Shown: positions 26,875 to 37,492, counted from the stretch's first letter. The stretch is 60,850 bases of DNA from Halioglobus sp. (GCA_020443345.1 JAGRIH010000021.1:109018-169867), one strand, 5' to 3'. Numbers and translations are program-made. The notes: generated from the sequence alone by a model not told the origin.

Positions 26875-27648
26875 ATGGGTCTGGCCAAACGCATCATACC
26901 CTGCCTGGACGTGGAAAACGGCCGGGTGGTCAAGGGCGTCAACTTCGTCGATATCCGCGATGCCGGCGATCCGGTGGAAATCGCCATGCGCTACAATGAA
27001 CAGGGTGCGGACGAAATCACCTTTCTGGATATTACCGCCAGCCACGAGGACCGCGACACCACCGTGCACACGGTGGAGCAGATCGCCGAGCACGTGTTCA
27101 TTCCGCTCACCGTCGGCGGCGGTATCCGCTCGGTGGCGGATATCCGCACCATGCTCAACGCCGGCGCCGACAAGGTCAGCATCAACACCGCTGCCATCCG
27201 CGAGCCGGAGCTGGTGCGCCGCGCCGCGCAGCGCTTCGGCTCGCAGTGCATCGTGGTGGCGATCGACGCCAAGCGCGTGGCGGATGTGGACGGCGTGCCG
27301 CGCTGGGAGATTTTCACTCACGGCGGGCGCCGCCCCACCGGTATCGACGCGGTGGCCTGGGCGGTAACAATGGCGGAGCTGGGCGCCGGGGAAATCCTGC
27401 TGACCAGCATGGACCGCGACGGCACCAAAAACGGTTTCGAGCTGGGAGTGACCCGGGCCATCACCGACGCGGTGGACATTCCGGTCATCGCCTCCGGCGG
27501 CGTGGGCACCCTGCAGCACCTGGTGGAGGGCATTACGCTGGGCGGCGCCGACGCGGTGCTGGCGGCCAGCATCTTTCACTTCGGGGAGTTCACCGTGCCC
27601 CAGGCCAAGGCCTATATGGCCGAACACGGCATCGAGGTGCGCCTGTAG
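26875..27648 (+). CDS. hisF: Imidazole glycerol phosphate synthase, cyclase subunit
   Basis: Uses ammonia from HisH to form IGP and AICAR, the branch to purines. From ATG at 26875 it is 257 aa, the usual length. Catalytic Asp residues are in [15 protein letters not shown] and [14 protein letters not shown], and [10 protein letters not shown] and [11 protein letters not shown] are the phosphate sites. It is the last gene of the operon and converges with ctpA, 24 bp between stops. Confidence 0.97.
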   Translation: MGLAKRIIPCLDVENGRVVKGVNFVDIRDAGDPVEIAMRYNEQGADEITFLDITASHEDRDTTVHTVEQIAEHVFIPLTVGGGIRSVADIRTMLNAGADKVSINTAAIREPELVRRAAQRFGSQCIVVAIDAKRVADVDGVPRWEIFTHGGRRPTGIDAVAWAVTMAELGAGEILLTSMDRDGTKNGFELGVTRAITDAVDIPVIASGGVGTLQHLVEGITLGGADAVLAASIFHFGEFTVPQAKAYMAEHGIEVRL

Positions 27649-27672
27649 GCGGCGCCAACGCGGTGCGCCCGC

Positions 27673-28989
27673 TCAGGATTCGCCGGTGTCCTGCGGCGCT
27701 GTTTTGTGCTGGCGCATCCCCAGTACGTTGATGCCTTTCAACAGGGTCAGGGCCTCGTAGAGCTGGTTGTCGCTGGCCAGCAGTTCACTGGCCACGCGCC
27801 GGGAGGCGCTCGCTGCCCGCGAGCCACTGCTGCCATTGACGTTGTCGAGATGGCGTGTCAGGTCGACCTCGGTGACGCGCGCGGAGGTATCGTAGGCTGT
27901 CACCTGGGCGCGCTCCACCTGGATGTCCGGCGCGATCCCCTCGGCCTGGATGGAGCGGCCGCTGGGGGTGAAGTACAGCGCGGTAGTGAGTTTGACCGCG
28001 CGCGAATCGGACAGCGGCAGAATGGTCTGCACGGAGCCCTTACCGAAGCTGTGCGTGCCCATCACGATGGCGCGGCGGTGATCCTGCAGGGCGCCCGCGA
28101 CAATTTCCGAGGCGCTGGCTGAACCGGCGTTAATCAGCACCACCAGCGGGACGCCTTTGCTGGCATCCCCGGCGTCGGCTTTGTAATACATGTCGGAATT
28201 GGCCAGGCGCCCCTGGGTGTATACCACGGTGCCGCCGTCCATGAACAGCCCGGCCACGTCGACACTGGCGTTCAGGATGCCGCCGGGGTTGTTGCGCAAA
28301 TCCAGCACCAGGCCCTCGAGTTCCTGTTTCGCCATCAGGGTGTCCAGCGCCTTGCGCACGTCCGCGCCGGTGGCGCTCTGGAACTGCGCCACGCGGATGT
28401 AGCCGTAGCCGGGTTCCAGCCAGCGCTCGCGCACACTGGCGACCTTGATCGTGTCGCGCACCAGCGTGACCTCGAAGGGCTGGGACTCCCCCGGCCGCCC
28501 GATGGTCAGTTCGATTTCGCTGCCCTTGGGGCCGCGCATCTTGTCGATGGCTTCACCCAGGCTCATGCCCTTGATCGGGTTGTGGCCCAGCTTGAGAATG
28601 ACGTCGCCGCTGCGCAGGCCCGCCGCGGCGGCCGGAGAGCCGTCGATCGGTGCGATCACCTTGACGTAACCGTCCTCCATGCCCACTTCGAGGCCCAGAC
28701 CGGTGAACTCGCCGGTGGTGCTGTCCTGCAGGTCCTGAAAGTCGTCTTTGGTGAGGTAGACCGAGTGCGGGTCCAGGTTCATCAGCATGCCCTGAATGGC
28801 GTACTCCAGCAGCGTGCTGTCGTCGATTTCCTCGACGTAGCCGATGCGGATCTGGTGGTAGACGTCGGCAAACGTGCGCAGCTCGTCCAGCGGCAGACGG
28901 CCCGGTTCTTCCACGGCGGAGACCGCGACAGGAGCGGCCAGGCACAGCGCGGCGGCCAGGGCGACTTGCAGGGGGTTGGAACGGCGCAT
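27673..28989 (-). CDS. ctpA: Carboxyl-terminal processing protease (S41)
   Basis: A periplasmic serine protease with PDZ domain that trims or degrades envelope proteins, for example peptidoglycan hydrolases in relatives. The 438-aa protein has a signal peptide (about 1-24), a PDZ domain near 95-170 (LGLEVGMEDGYVKVIAPIDG), and the S41 core with the catalytic Ser in INAGSASASEIVAG and Lys in SFGKGSVQT. The DLRNNPGGILNASVDVAG stretch is typical. It is the last of the minus-strand trio gpmI-envC-ctpA; envC is the preceding gene, with 136 bp between. Confidence 0.94.
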   Translation of the reverse strand: MRRSNPLQVALAAALCLAAPVAVSAVEEPGRLPLDELRTFADVYHQIRIGYVEEIDDSTLLEYAIQGMLMNLDPHSVYLTKDDFQDLQDSTTGEFTGLGLEVGMEDGYVKVIAPIDGSPAAAAGLRSGDVILKLGHNPIKGMSLGEAIDKMRGPKGSEIELTIGRPGESQPFEVTLVRDTIKVASVRERWLEPGYGYIRVAQFQSATGADVRKALDTLMAKQELEGLVLDLRNNPGGILNASVDVAGLFMDGGTVVYTQGRLANSDMYYKADAGDASKGVPLVVLINAGSASASEIVAGALQDHRRAIVMGTHSFGKGSVQTILPLSDSRAVKLTTALYFTPSGRSIQAEGIAPDIQVERAQVTAYDTSARVTEVDLTRHLDNVNGSSGSRAASASRRVASELLASDNQLYEALTLLKGINVLGMRQHKTAPQDTGES

Positions 28990-29125
28990 GACAGGTACCG
29001 GGGGCGGCCCGCTGGCCGCAGATTGATTTCAGCGGCCCAGTTTAAGGCAAACACGGCTGTTGCGATAGCGCCCATTGCGCGCTCTGTCCGCCCGCCCGGC
29101 GGCAGTTTCCGCGACGGCCCGCGCC

Positions 29126-30289
29126 TCAACCCCGGCACCAGGTCGCTGGATCCACGGGTTTACCCTGGTGGCGAATCTCGAAATACAGCGCGGGGCGTTC
29201 CTGTCCACCGCTGTTGCCGACCGTGCTGACGGGCGTGCCGGCACTCACCCACTCGCCCACTTCCCGCAGCAGGCTCTGGTTGTGGGCGTACAGGCTCATG
29301 TAGCCATCGCCGTGATCGACGATCAGCAGCAGACCGGAGCCGCGCAGCCAGTCTGCATACACCACGCGGCCGTGGTGTATGGCGCGCACGGTGGCGCCCT
29401 CGGCGGCCGGGATGGTGAGCCCCTGCCAGCGCATTTTGCCCTCGTTGCGCGCGCGGCCAAAGCGGTTGCTGGGTTTGCCGGCGACCGGCCACGGCATGCT
29501 GCCGCGGGCCGAATCGAACGCCTGGTAATTGTCCGGAAGCTGCAGGTTGACCACCGCTTCCTCGATCGCCTGCAGCAGTTGTTCCAGCTCCTTTTGATCC
29601 AGTTGTTTCTGCCGCAGTTGGGCCTGCTTGCTGTCGATACTTGCGCTGAGTTCGGCCACCGCCTGTTCCCGCTTGCGCTGGGCCTGCGCCAGAGCGGCCT
29701 GTTGCTGGTTCAGGGCGGCCTGGCGGGCCGCCAGTTGCGCCAGTGTGGCGGCGATGCGCTGCTCCAGCTCCCGCAGTTGGGCCAGCGTTTCGCGGTACTG
29801 CTGCAACAGGCGGTTGCGGGCCGCGAAAAAGTAGCGGTAGTAGCCCATTGCGCGGGCGACGGTGTGCGGGTTTTCCTGGTTCAGCAGCACCTTGATCTGG
29901 CCCTGGCGCGACAGTTGCCAGGCGGTCTTGAGCTCGGCGGCAATGCGCTCGCCCTGGCGCGCGCGCGCCTGTTCGAGGTCGCTGCGCCGCTGCTCGAGAG
30001 CGGTCAGCTCGGTGTTCGACTCGGTAATCGCCCGCTGATTCTCGCCGATCTGGCGCTGCGTGCTGCCCAGTTCCACCTCGGCCTGCTGCAGTTGTTGCTG
30101 CAGGCTGTTTTTGCGCTCACTGGCGCTGGACAGCTCGCGGTTGATGCGTTTGATATCGCGCTGCAACTGCTCTAGCTGCTGGCGGGCCTGCTGCTCGTCG
30201 GGTTGGTCCGCGCCGGACTGGGCCTGGCCCGGCGCTGCCGCCGCGCTGTGCAGCAGCAAAATAACCGGGAGCAGGAGCAGCCGGCGCAT
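29126..30289 (-). CDS. envC: Murein hydrolase activator (EnvC-like)
   Basis: Recruited to the septum by FtsEX, it activates amidases that cut septal peptidoglycan. From ATG at 30289 the protein is 387 aa: signal peptide (LLLLPVILLLHSAAAAPGQA), a long coiled coil (about 35-230), then an M23/LytM domain (about 265-385). The M23 metal site is degenerate: the usual first His of the HxGxD motif is absent from MRWQGLTIPA, and only YAHN keeps its His. That fits an activator rather than an enzyme. It overlaps nothing and lies 12 bp after gpmI. Confidence 0.93.
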   Translation of the reverse strand: MRRLLLLPVILLLHSAAAAPGQAQSGADQPDEQQARQQLEQLQRDIKRINRELSSASERKNSLQQQLQQAEVELGSTQRQIGENQRAITESNTELTALEQRRSDLEQARARQGERIAAELKTAWQLSRQGQIKVLLNQENPHTVARAMGYYRYFFAARNRLLQQYRETLAQLRELEQRIAATLAQLAARQAALNQQQAALAQAQRKREQAVAELSASIDSKQAQLRQKQLDQKELEQLLQAIEEAVVNLQLPDNYQAFDSARGSMPWPVAGKPSNRFGRARNEGKMRWQGLTIPAAEGATVRAIHHGRVVYADWLRGSGLLLIVDHGDGYMSLYAHNQSLLREVGEWVSAGTPVSTVGNSGGQERPALYFEIRHQGKPVDPATWCRG

Positions 30290-30300
30290 GCGCGGCGCGC

Positions 30301-31857
30301 TCAGGGGGCGGGACTGGCCAGGTTGGCGCCGGTCATTTCCGCGGGCACCGGCAGGCCCATCAGGCCCAGCAGGGTGGGTGCGATATCCGCCAGCCGGCCG
30401 CCCGCGGGCGCCAGGTGCAGCGCCCGCGGCCCGATGTAAACCAGCGGCACCGGTTCGGTAGTGTGCTGGGTGTGCTGCTGCCCGGTGGCGTAGTCCACCA
30501 TCTGCTCGCAGTTGCCGTGGTCGGCGGTAATCAGTGCCTGTCCACCGACCTCCAGCAGCGCCTGCTCTACTCGCCCCAGGCAGGTGTCCAGCGTCTCCAC
30601 GGCCTCGATTGCGGCGGCGTAAACCCCGGTGTGGCCGACCATGTCGCCGTTGGCGTAATTGCAGACGATCAGGTCGTACTTGCCCGAGCGGATGGCGGCT
30701 ACCAGGTCGTCGGTCACTTCCGGCGCACTCATTTCCGGTTGCAAATCGTAGGTGGCGACATTCGGGGAGGGGATCAGCCGGCGCTCCTCGCCGGGGAACA
30801 GCTCCTCGCGGCCGCCGCTGAAGAAGAAGGTCACGTGCGCGTACTTTTCCGTTTCGGCGATGCGCAGTTGCGTCATGCCGCGCGCCGCCAGGTACTCGCC
30901 CAGCGTATTGGCCAGCGTATCCGGAGGAAAGGCGCAACTGGCGGAGATATCCGCCGCGTACTGGGTGGTCATCACGAAATCGGCCAGTTGCGGCACCCGC
31001 GCGCGCGCGAAACCGTCAAAATCGCGATCGACGAAGGCGCGGGTCAACTGGCGGGCCCGGTCGGCGCGGAAGTTCATGAACAGCACCGCGTCGCCGTCGG
31101 CAATCACGGCGGCGGGTTCGCCGGCGCCGCAAATCGCAGTGGGCAGCACGAACTCGTCGCTCTCGTTGCGCTCGTAGGCCGCCTGCAGGGCCTGGTCGGC
31201 AGTCTCGGCAAAGTAGTCGGTCTCGCCCGCGGTCAACAGGCGGTAGGCCTTGGCCACGCGCTCCCAGCGCTGGTCGCGGTCCATGGCGTAGTAGCGGCCG
31301 GTGATGCTCGCGGTGCGGCCACAGCCGAGCTGGGCGAACAGGGCGTCGGCCCGCTGCAGCGACGCCAGGGCGCTGCGCGGCGGCGTGTCGCGCCCGTCCA
31401 GGAAGGCGTGCAGGTAGACGCTGCGTGCGCCGCGCGCGGCGGCCAGGCGAATGGCGGCCAGGATCTGGTCCTCGTGGCTGTGCACGCCGCCGGGCGACAG
31501 CAGGCCGAGGATGTGCACCGCACCGCCGCGTTCGCGTGCGGCGTCGATGGCGGCCGTGTAGGCCGGGTTGTCGTTGAAGCTGCCGTCGCGGATGGCCGCA
31601 TCGATGCGCGTTATGTTCTGGTACACCACGCGGCCCGCCCCCAGACTCATGTGCCCCACCTCGGAGTTGCCCATCTGCCCGGCGGGCAGGCCGACGTCCA
31701 GCCCCGACCCGGAAATCAGGGTGTGCGGCGCCTGCTGCCACAGGCGGTCCCACACCGCCGTGACGGCGTTAGCAATGGCGTTGTCACGGGTGTCCTCGCG
31801 GTAGCCCCAGCCGTCCAGTACGATCAGGACAGTGGGTTTTTTGGCGTTTGTCGTCAT
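30301..31857 (-). CDS. gpmI: 2,3-bisphosphoglycerate-independent phosphoglycerate mutase
   Basis: Interconverts 3- and 2-phosphoglycerate with two Mn ions. The 518-aa length is normal. It begins with the metal-site [13 protein letters not shown] and holds the phospho-Ser loop [15 protein letters not shown]. Later metal ligands are in [12 protein letters not shown] and [13 protein letters not shown]. It opens the gpmI-envC-ctpA series and is divergent from the rhodanese gene, as in many gammaproteobacteria. Confidence 0.97.
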   Translation of the reverse strand: MTTNAKKPTVLIVLDGWGYREDTRDNAIANAVTAVWDRLWQQAPHTLISGSGLDVGLPAGQMGNSEVGHMSLGAGRVVYQNITRIDAAIRDGSFNDNPAYTAAIDAARERGGAVHILGLLSPGGVHSHEDQILAAIRLAAARGARSVYLHAFLDGRDTPPRSALASLQRADALFAQLGCGRTASITGRYYAMDRDQRWERVAKAYRLLTAGETDYFAETADQALQAAYERNESDEFVLPTAICGAGEPAAVIADGDAVLFMNFRADRARQLTRAFVDRDFDGFARARVPQLADFVMTTQYAADISASCAFPPDTLANTLGEYLAARGMTQLRIAETEKYAHVTFFFSGGREELFPGEERRLIPSPNVATYDLQPEMSAPEVTDDLVAAIRSGKYDLIVCNYANGDMVGHTGVYAAAIEAVETLDTCLGRVEQALLEVGGQALITADHGNCEQMVDYATGQQHTQHTTEPVPLVYIGPRALHLAPAGGRLADIAPTLLGLMGLPVPAEMTGANLASPAP

Positions 31858-31998
31858 GGGTTTTCCAGCGGGCTCGGGGGGTGCAGTCAGCGGTGGGTTA
31901 GCGTGGCATTCTACCCCGTCCGGCCCGCATACGCATTGCCTGTGTCGCGCGGCGCCGCCGCCTCCCCGCCGGGGCTGGTTGCCTCATTACAGAGACTG

Positions 31999-32004
31999 TA
32001 TACT
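31999..32004 (+). promoter_or_regulatory. Possible -10 box of the rhodanese-grxC-secB cluster
   Basis: TATACT lies 74 bp before the rhodanese start. TTGCCT at 31979 is only 14 bp away, so the -35 is unclear. Confidence 0.25.
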
Positions 32005-32077
32005 TGGCGCCCTTTCAACCGACCGCAGGCTGCTCACTCACCGCGCGCGGCGCCGACAGGGACCACTGAATAAGCCC

Positions 32078-32491
32078 ATGGCATTGTTTCTCGAATTCCT
32101 GACCCAGCAGTGGCACCTGGCCGGTGCGCTGCTCGTCGTCGTCGTGTTGCTGGTCATGCATGAGATGCGCAAGTCCGGCCCCTCGCTGTCGCCGCAGCAG
32201 GCCATCAATCTGGTCAATGCGGAGCGCGGTGTATTCCTGGACCTGCGCGATGCGGCGGATTACAAACAGGGCCACATTGCCGATGCGCTGCATATTCCTG
32301 CGACCAAGCTGGCCGAGCGGCTGTCCGAGCTTGAAAAATATCGCGAGCGCCCCGTTATCCTGGTGTGCAAGATGGGCCAGCAGGCCGCGGCGGCGGGCAA
32401 ACAGCTCAAGGCCAACAAGTTTGAAAAAGTATACAAGATGAGCGGGGGCATGATGGAGTGGGGCAACCTGCAACTGCCCACGGTCAGCTAG
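32078..32491 (+). CDS. yibN: Membrane-anchored rhodanese-like protein (YibN type)
   Basis: A sulfurtransferase-like protein anchored to the inner membrane. From ATG at 32078 it is 137 aa with one N-terminal transmembrane helix (HLAGALLVVVVLLVMHE) followed by a rhodanese domain: VFLDLRDAADYKQGHIADAL and the active-site loop VCKMGQQAAAAG. The catalytic Cys is present. It precedes grxC and secB, the same order as in E. coli, and is divergent from gpmI. Confidence 0.9.
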   Translation: MALFLEFLTQQWHLAGALLVVVVLLVMHEMRKSGPSLSPQQAINLVNAERGVFLDLRDAADYKQGHIADALHIPATKLAERLSELEKYRERPVILVCKMGQQAAAAGKQLKANKFEKVYKMSGGMMEWGNLQLPTVS

Positions 32492-32570
32492 TGCTGCAGC
32501 GATCCGAGCCATTGAAATCAGGTGGTTGCAGCACCAGCGTGAATCGGCCCGGAGCACGGAGGGCGCGACA

Positions 32571-32834
32571 ATGAGTGCTGCCGTCACCATGTACGGCACC
32601 CGCTTCTGCCCCTACTGTGTGCGCGCCAGACAGTTACTGGAGCGCAAGGGAGTGGCCTTCACGGAGATCGATGTGGGCGGCCGGGCGCAGCTGCTCCGCG
32701 AGATGGTGCAGCGCAGCGGACGCCACACGGTGCCGCAGATCTGGGTCGGCGCCACACACGTGGGCGGCTATGAAGACCTGGCCCGCCTGGAGATGCAGGG
32801 CGGTCTCGATAAATTGCTCGAACCGGCGTGCTGA
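32571..32834 (+). CDS. grxC: Glutaredoxin 3
   Basis: Reduces disulfides and glutathionylated proteins with glutathione. From ATG at 32571 it is 87 aa with the active-site CPYC in TRFCPYCVRARQLLERKG and the cis-Pro TVPQIWVG motif. GGYEDLARLE is the glutathione contact region. It is 79 bp after the rhodanese gene and 36 bp before secB, probably one transcript. Confidence 0.95.
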   Translation: MSAAVTMYGTRFCPYCVRARQLLERKGVAFTEIDVGGRAQLLREMVQRSGRHTVPQIWVGATHVGGYEDLARLEMQGGLDKLLEPAC

Positions 32835-32870
32835 ACGCCGCAACTAGTTTACTGACAGGAGGACAGTGTA

Positions 32871-33359
32871 ATGGCCGAGGAACCAGCAGCAGGCTCACAG
32901 GAAAAACCGCAGCAGCAGTTTGCGATGCAGCGCATCTACAGCAAGGATCTCTCCTTTGAGTCCCCCGCGACTCCCGGAGTGTTCAAGAAACAGTGGCAGC
33001 CCAAGGTCAATGTCGATCTCAACACCAAAAGCGACAAGGTCGACGAGCAGGGTAATTACGAGGTGGTGCTGACCATCACGTTGACTGCCAAGGTGGAGCA
33101 GGACACCGCCTTCCTGGTGGAAGTGCAGCAGGCGGGAATTTTCTTCATAAGCGGTTTCGAGGCGGAGGATTTGCGGCGCATCCTGGGCACCACCGCACCG
33201 AACATCCTGTTCCCCTACGCCCGCGAGACCATCGATTCGGTGTGCGTGCGGGGCGGGTTCCCGCCGGTGATGCTGGCCCCGGTCAATTTCGATGCGCTGT
33301 ACCAGCAGGCGCTGGCCCAGAAAGGCAATGCCAACGGCGGTGAGGCGGCCACGCACTGA
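32871..33359 (+). CDS. secB: Protein-export chaperone SecB
   Basis: Cytoplasmic tetramer that keeps preproteins unfolded and hands them to SecA. The 162-aa protein matches the family: QRIYSKDLSFESPATP, VDLNTKSDKVD and the conserved LFPYARETIDSVCVRGGFPP with APVNFDALYQQ. The ATG at 32871 has GAGGACAG upstream. E. coli has gpsA after secB, but here an inverted repeat pair follows and trmL is the next gene. The first copy of the repeat (33366-33390) begins 6 bp after the stop and could end transcription. Confidence 0.96.
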   Translation: MAEEPAAGSQEKPQQQFAMQRIYSKDLSFESPATPGVFKKQWQPKVNVDLNTKSDKVDEQGNYEVVLTITLTAKVEQDTAFLVEVQQAGIFFISGFEAEDLRRILGTTAPNILFPYARETIDSVCVRGGFPPVMLAPVNFDALYQQALAQKGNANGGEAATH

Positions 33360-33365
33360 CGTGGC

Positions 33366-33521
33366 AAAAAAGGGGTCAGAGCCCTTTTTATTCTCGCAAA
33401 AGCGCGCCAGGCCACCTGTAGTCGGATGTCCCCGAACTCCCGGTAATCCAGCCCGGCGCCCTTTCATCTCGTTAGTGAAAAAGCCATCAAAGTATGCCAG
33501 AAGGGCTCTGACCCCTTTTTT
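33366..33521. repeat. Inverted pair of REP-like elements enclosing a trmL fragment
   Basis: The sequence A6GGGGTCAGAGCCCTT is at 33366-33386 and its exact inverse is at 33501-33521 (21 bp). Each arm contains the palindrome AAAAGGG/CCCTTTT. Between them, 33421-33460 matches the trmL coding region 33810-33849 at 36 of 40 positions in the same direction. The right arm reaches into the trmL stop codon (33520-33522). Such AAAAGGGGTCAGAGCCC palindromes are typical of REP-like elements (inferred from general knowledge). Confidence 0.75.
33368..33389 (+). terminator. Possible intrinsic terminator after secB
   Basis: AAAAGGG (33368-33374) pairs with CCCTTTT (33382-33388), with a 7-nt loop and a short T-run. 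It lies 9 bp after the secB stop and is part of the left REP-like arm. Confidence 0.5.
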
Positions 33522-33984
33522 ATATTATTTCCGGAAAGCCCAGTTGCCGCAGCCCCTCGTACACGACGATAGCGGCGGCATTGCTGAGATTCAGGCTGCG
33601 GCTGTGCCGCTGCATGGGAATGCGGATCTTGCGGGACGGATCCAGGGTGTTCAGAATGGTCTCGGGTAGGCCGCGAGTTTCCGGTCCGAACAGGATGGCG
33701 TCGCCCGCGCGGTAGGCTACCTGGTGATAGGCGGTGGCGGCACGGGTAGTGGCGGCGAACAGGCGGCAGCCCGGGAGAGCGTCACGAAAATTGGCCCAGT
33801 TCGCGTGCAGTCGGATATCCGCGAACTCCCGGTAATCCAGCCCCGCGCGGCGCATGCGTTTGTCATCCAGCTCGAAACCCAGTGGCTCTATCAGGTGCAG
33901 AGCGCAGCCGGTGTTGGCGCACAGACGCATGATGTTGCCGGTGTTGGGCGGAATTTCCGGCTGGTACAGCACGATGTTCAGCAT
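33520..33984 (-). CDS. trmL: tRNA (cytidine/uridine(34)-2'-O)-methyltransferase
   Basis: SPOUT-fold enzyme that 2'-O-methylates the wobble base of tRNA-Leu isoacceptors. The 154-aa protein reads [20 protein letters not shown] at the start, [16 protein letters not shown] in the middle, and [13 protein letters not shown] and [20 protein letters not shown] in the knot. The C terminus ends LGFPEII and is slightly shorter than in E. coli (157 aa), because the REP-like repeat supplies the stop region. It is flanked by AAAAAGGGGG-type palindromes at both ends (33501-33521 and 34005-34025). Confidence 0.94.
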   Translation of the reverse strand: MLNIVLYQPEIPPNTGNIMRLCANTGCALHLIEPLGFELDDKRMRRAGLDYREFADIRLHANWANFRDALPGCRLFAATTRAATAYHQVAYRAGDAILFGPETRGLPETILNTLDPSRKIRIPMQRHSRSLNLSNAAAIVVYEGLRQLGFPEII

Positions 33985-34004
33985 GGGCGTGACGCCACCT
34001 TCCC

Positions 34005-34025
34005 AAAAAGGGGGCGGTCCCCTTT
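34005..34025. repeat. REP-like palindrome upstream of trmL
   Basis: AAAGGGG (34007-34013) and CCCCTTT (34019-34025) form a 7-bp palindrome inside AAAAAGGGGGCGGTCCCCTTT. It lies 20 bp before the trmL start and resembles the elements at 33366 and 33501. Confidence 0.55.
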
Positions 34026-34093
34026 ATCCCGGCTATTTTGCGCATCTTTTTCGCATCCCACTGTGGTTTCCAGGATAATCCTCCGCTGTGCTG

Positions 34094-35489
<1,396 letters not shown>

Positions 35490-35497
<8 letters not shown>

Positions 35498-36632
35498 GAG
35501 GCGCTTCCATCGGCAGGTAGACGGTAAACACGGTTTGCCCGGGTTCGCTCTGGCACTCCAGCAAGCCGCCGTGGCGGTTGACAATCGATTGCGCGATCGA
35601 CAGGCCCAGGCCGGTGCCGTCCGCCCGCCCGGTGACCATGGGCGCAAATATGGCGTGCAGCATATCGGCGGGGATGCCGGGGCCATTGTCGCCAATATCG
35701 ATGCGGCAGACCAGGCGGTGCCGCACGGTGCCGATGGTAAACTGCCGCTGGGCGCGGGTGCGCAGTGTGATGTGGCAGTGACCGGGCTGGTCCGTCGCCT
35801 GCAGCGCATTGCGCATGATGTTCAGGACGGCCTGCACCAGTTGTGAGCGATCAGCGGGAAATTCTGGCAGGCTGGGGTCGTAGTCGCGCATGAATTGCAC
35901 CTGGCCGCTCCACTCCGCTGCGATGAGGTGGCGCACGTGTTCCAGGATTTCGTGAATGTTGAGCGGCTGCAGAGACAGTTGCTGGCTGGGGCCGAGCAGG
36001 CGGTCCATCAGATCGCGCAGGCGGTCGGCCTCGCGGATGATGATCGTGGTGTACTCGCACAACTCGCCGCTGGCCAACTGGCGCGACAGGAGCTGCGCCG
36101 CCCCGCGTATGCCGCCCAGCGGGTTTTTGATTTCGTGGGCCAGCCCCCGGATCACGGTGCGGCTCGTCTCGTGGGCGTGTATGAGCCCTTCCTCGCGGCT
36201 GATTTTCAACAGCCTGTCGACCGGTTGCAGTTCCACCAGCAGCCGCGTGGTACTGGCCTCGTCCGGCACCGGGGTGATGGTTAAATCCACGTGGATTTCC
36301 CTGCCTGAAAGCAGTGTCAGCGGCATCCCCCGGCGCACCAGCGGGCTATTGCCGGAGGCCACTACCTGCTGCAGGTTGTCCAGCCACTCGCCCGGGTGCA
36401 GCAGCAGTTGTTGCGCGTGGGTCCCCACACTGCGCCTGGCGGAGGTTTCCAGTGCGGCTTCAGCGGCGGCGTTGAGTGCCACTACGCACAGGTTGCGATC
36501 CAGCGCGACGATGCCGGTGCTGATATTGTCCAGAATGTCGCGGTACCGTCGCATCTGTGCCCCGTCTTTGAGCGCGCTGTACTGCCGTTGCATGTCGGGT
36601 TGCAAAATCAGCGCCAGAACGTTCCGTCGCAC
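35490..36632 (-). CDS. ntrB: Nitrogen regulation histidine kinase NtrB
   Basis: Phosphorylates and dephosphorylates NtrC according to PII state. The protein has a PAS-like domain (ILDNISTGIVALDRN), the H-box GLAHEIKNPLGGIRGAAQLL with the phospho-His, and the ATPase boxes (DIGDNGPGIP, TGRADGTGLGLSIA). The reading frame opens at GTG 36632 (380 aa), but ATG at 36593 (367 aa) and ATG at 36554 (354 aa, behind ACGGGG) are possible; the last fits the family best. It overlaps ntrC by 8 bp. An NtrC-like palindrome lies upstream at 36768-36784. Confidence 0.94.
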
Positions 36633-36763
36633 GCAATCTGGTGCCTGGGGGCTCTTTTACAAGGCTTCTATCGTAGGTAAGCACCCACTTAACCCAGGTG
36701 ATGCGCTATCCGGCACGGTCGCTAGCGGCTGATTGAAGCACACCAAACGGCACCAGCCGCCTA

Positions 36764-36788
36764 CCTGTGCACCAATATAGTGCACAGG
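36764..36788. promoter_or_regulatory. NtrC-like palindrome upstream of ntrBC
   Basis: CCTGTGCAC (36764-36772) and GTGCACAGG (36780-36788) form a perfect 9-bp inverted repeat with a 7-bp spacer. The core TGCACC-AATAT-AGTGCA (36768-36784) matches the NtrC consensus TGCACC-N5-GGTGCA except for one base. It is about 136 bp upstream of the longest ntrB start, so it may control ntrBC. Confidence 0.7.
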
Positions 36789-36794
36789 CGCGCA

Positions 36795-36827
36795 GTGCCT
36801 GTCCAGTTGGATTCGGTGCCTGTCCAG
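36795..36827. repeat. Two GTGCCTGTCCAG direct repeats
   Basis: GTGCCTGTCCAG occurs at 36795-36806 and again at 36816-36827. The same core appears in the repeats at 10081-10130, 26 kb away, also between genes. Confidence 0.65.
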
Positions 36828-36843
36828 CGCAGGTGCGGTAGAG

Positions 36844-37386
36844 TCAGTCGCGGTTGCGAAAGTTGATGGAGGGCCGGTGTACGTAGACGCGGATGGGTGC
36901 CGAGGCGGCCAGGTGCCGGTCGTCGTTATCGGTGTCGATCACGGCCACCTTCAGACTGTGCTCCCCGCGGAAAATGTTGGTCAGTGACCAGGAGGGCACC
37001 GACTGTGGCTCGCCCCACGGGATGCCGTCGATGTACAACTGCAGTGCATCGCTGTCCTGCAGCGGGGGCGTTACCTCCGCGCTGACTGAAAAGTTGCCGG
37101 GGCCGTTGGGGATGGTCGTCTCGTCCGTGGGGAAGATGATTGCCACACTGTAGGCCGTCGCCTCCGCCGCGGCACTCTTCGGCTCGGGTGAAGGCGCAGG
37201 CATCGACGGTGGCGGCGGCGCGGTGTTGGGCTCCCTCACGGTGATTTTTTCCGAAACAACGCCGTCGGGCGCCGGTGTGTCGGAGAAAATCACGTTACCG
37301 TCCCTGTCTGTCGTCTTGTAGAGCGTCTCTGCACCGCCCAAGGCGGGCAGCAGAAACAGTAGTGCGACCAAAACACGTCTGCGCAT
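36844..37386 (-). CDS. DUF4124 domain secreted protein
   Basis: A periplasmic protein of 180 aa from ATG at 37386, with a signal peptide (RRRVLVALLFLLPALGGAE) and the DUF4124 motif ETLYKTTDRDGNVIFSDTPAP. A Pro-rich linker (APPPPSMPAPSPEP) joins it to a beta-sandwich-like C-terminal part that resembles an Ig-type fold (SVAIIFPTDETTIPN). The family's function is unknown. It lies between ntrB and glnA, all on the minus strand, where Pseudomonas also has a gene of this kind. Confidence 0.85.
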   Translation of the reverse strand: MRRRVLVALLFLLPALGGAETLYKTTDRDGNVIFSDTPAPDGVVSEKITVREPNTAPPPPSMPAPSPEPKSAAAEATAYSVAIIFPTDETTIPNGPGNFSVSAEVTPPLQDSDALQLYIDGIPWGEPQSVPSWSLTNIFRGEHSLKVAVIDTDNDDRHLAASAPIRVYVHRPSINFRNRD

Positions 37387-37492
37387 GGCGGGGTCTCGTA
37401 CGGCCACCGGGTAGATCCCAGAGTACTCTCTTTCCAACTTGAGGGTAAGGGGGGGAGCCTTTTCCAACGGAACATGAGCCTGAAGGAACCCC

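Noticed and set aside
30415..32073. A 552-codon plus-strand frame opposite gpmI
   Set aside because: Shadow of gpmI; its translation shows no protein family.
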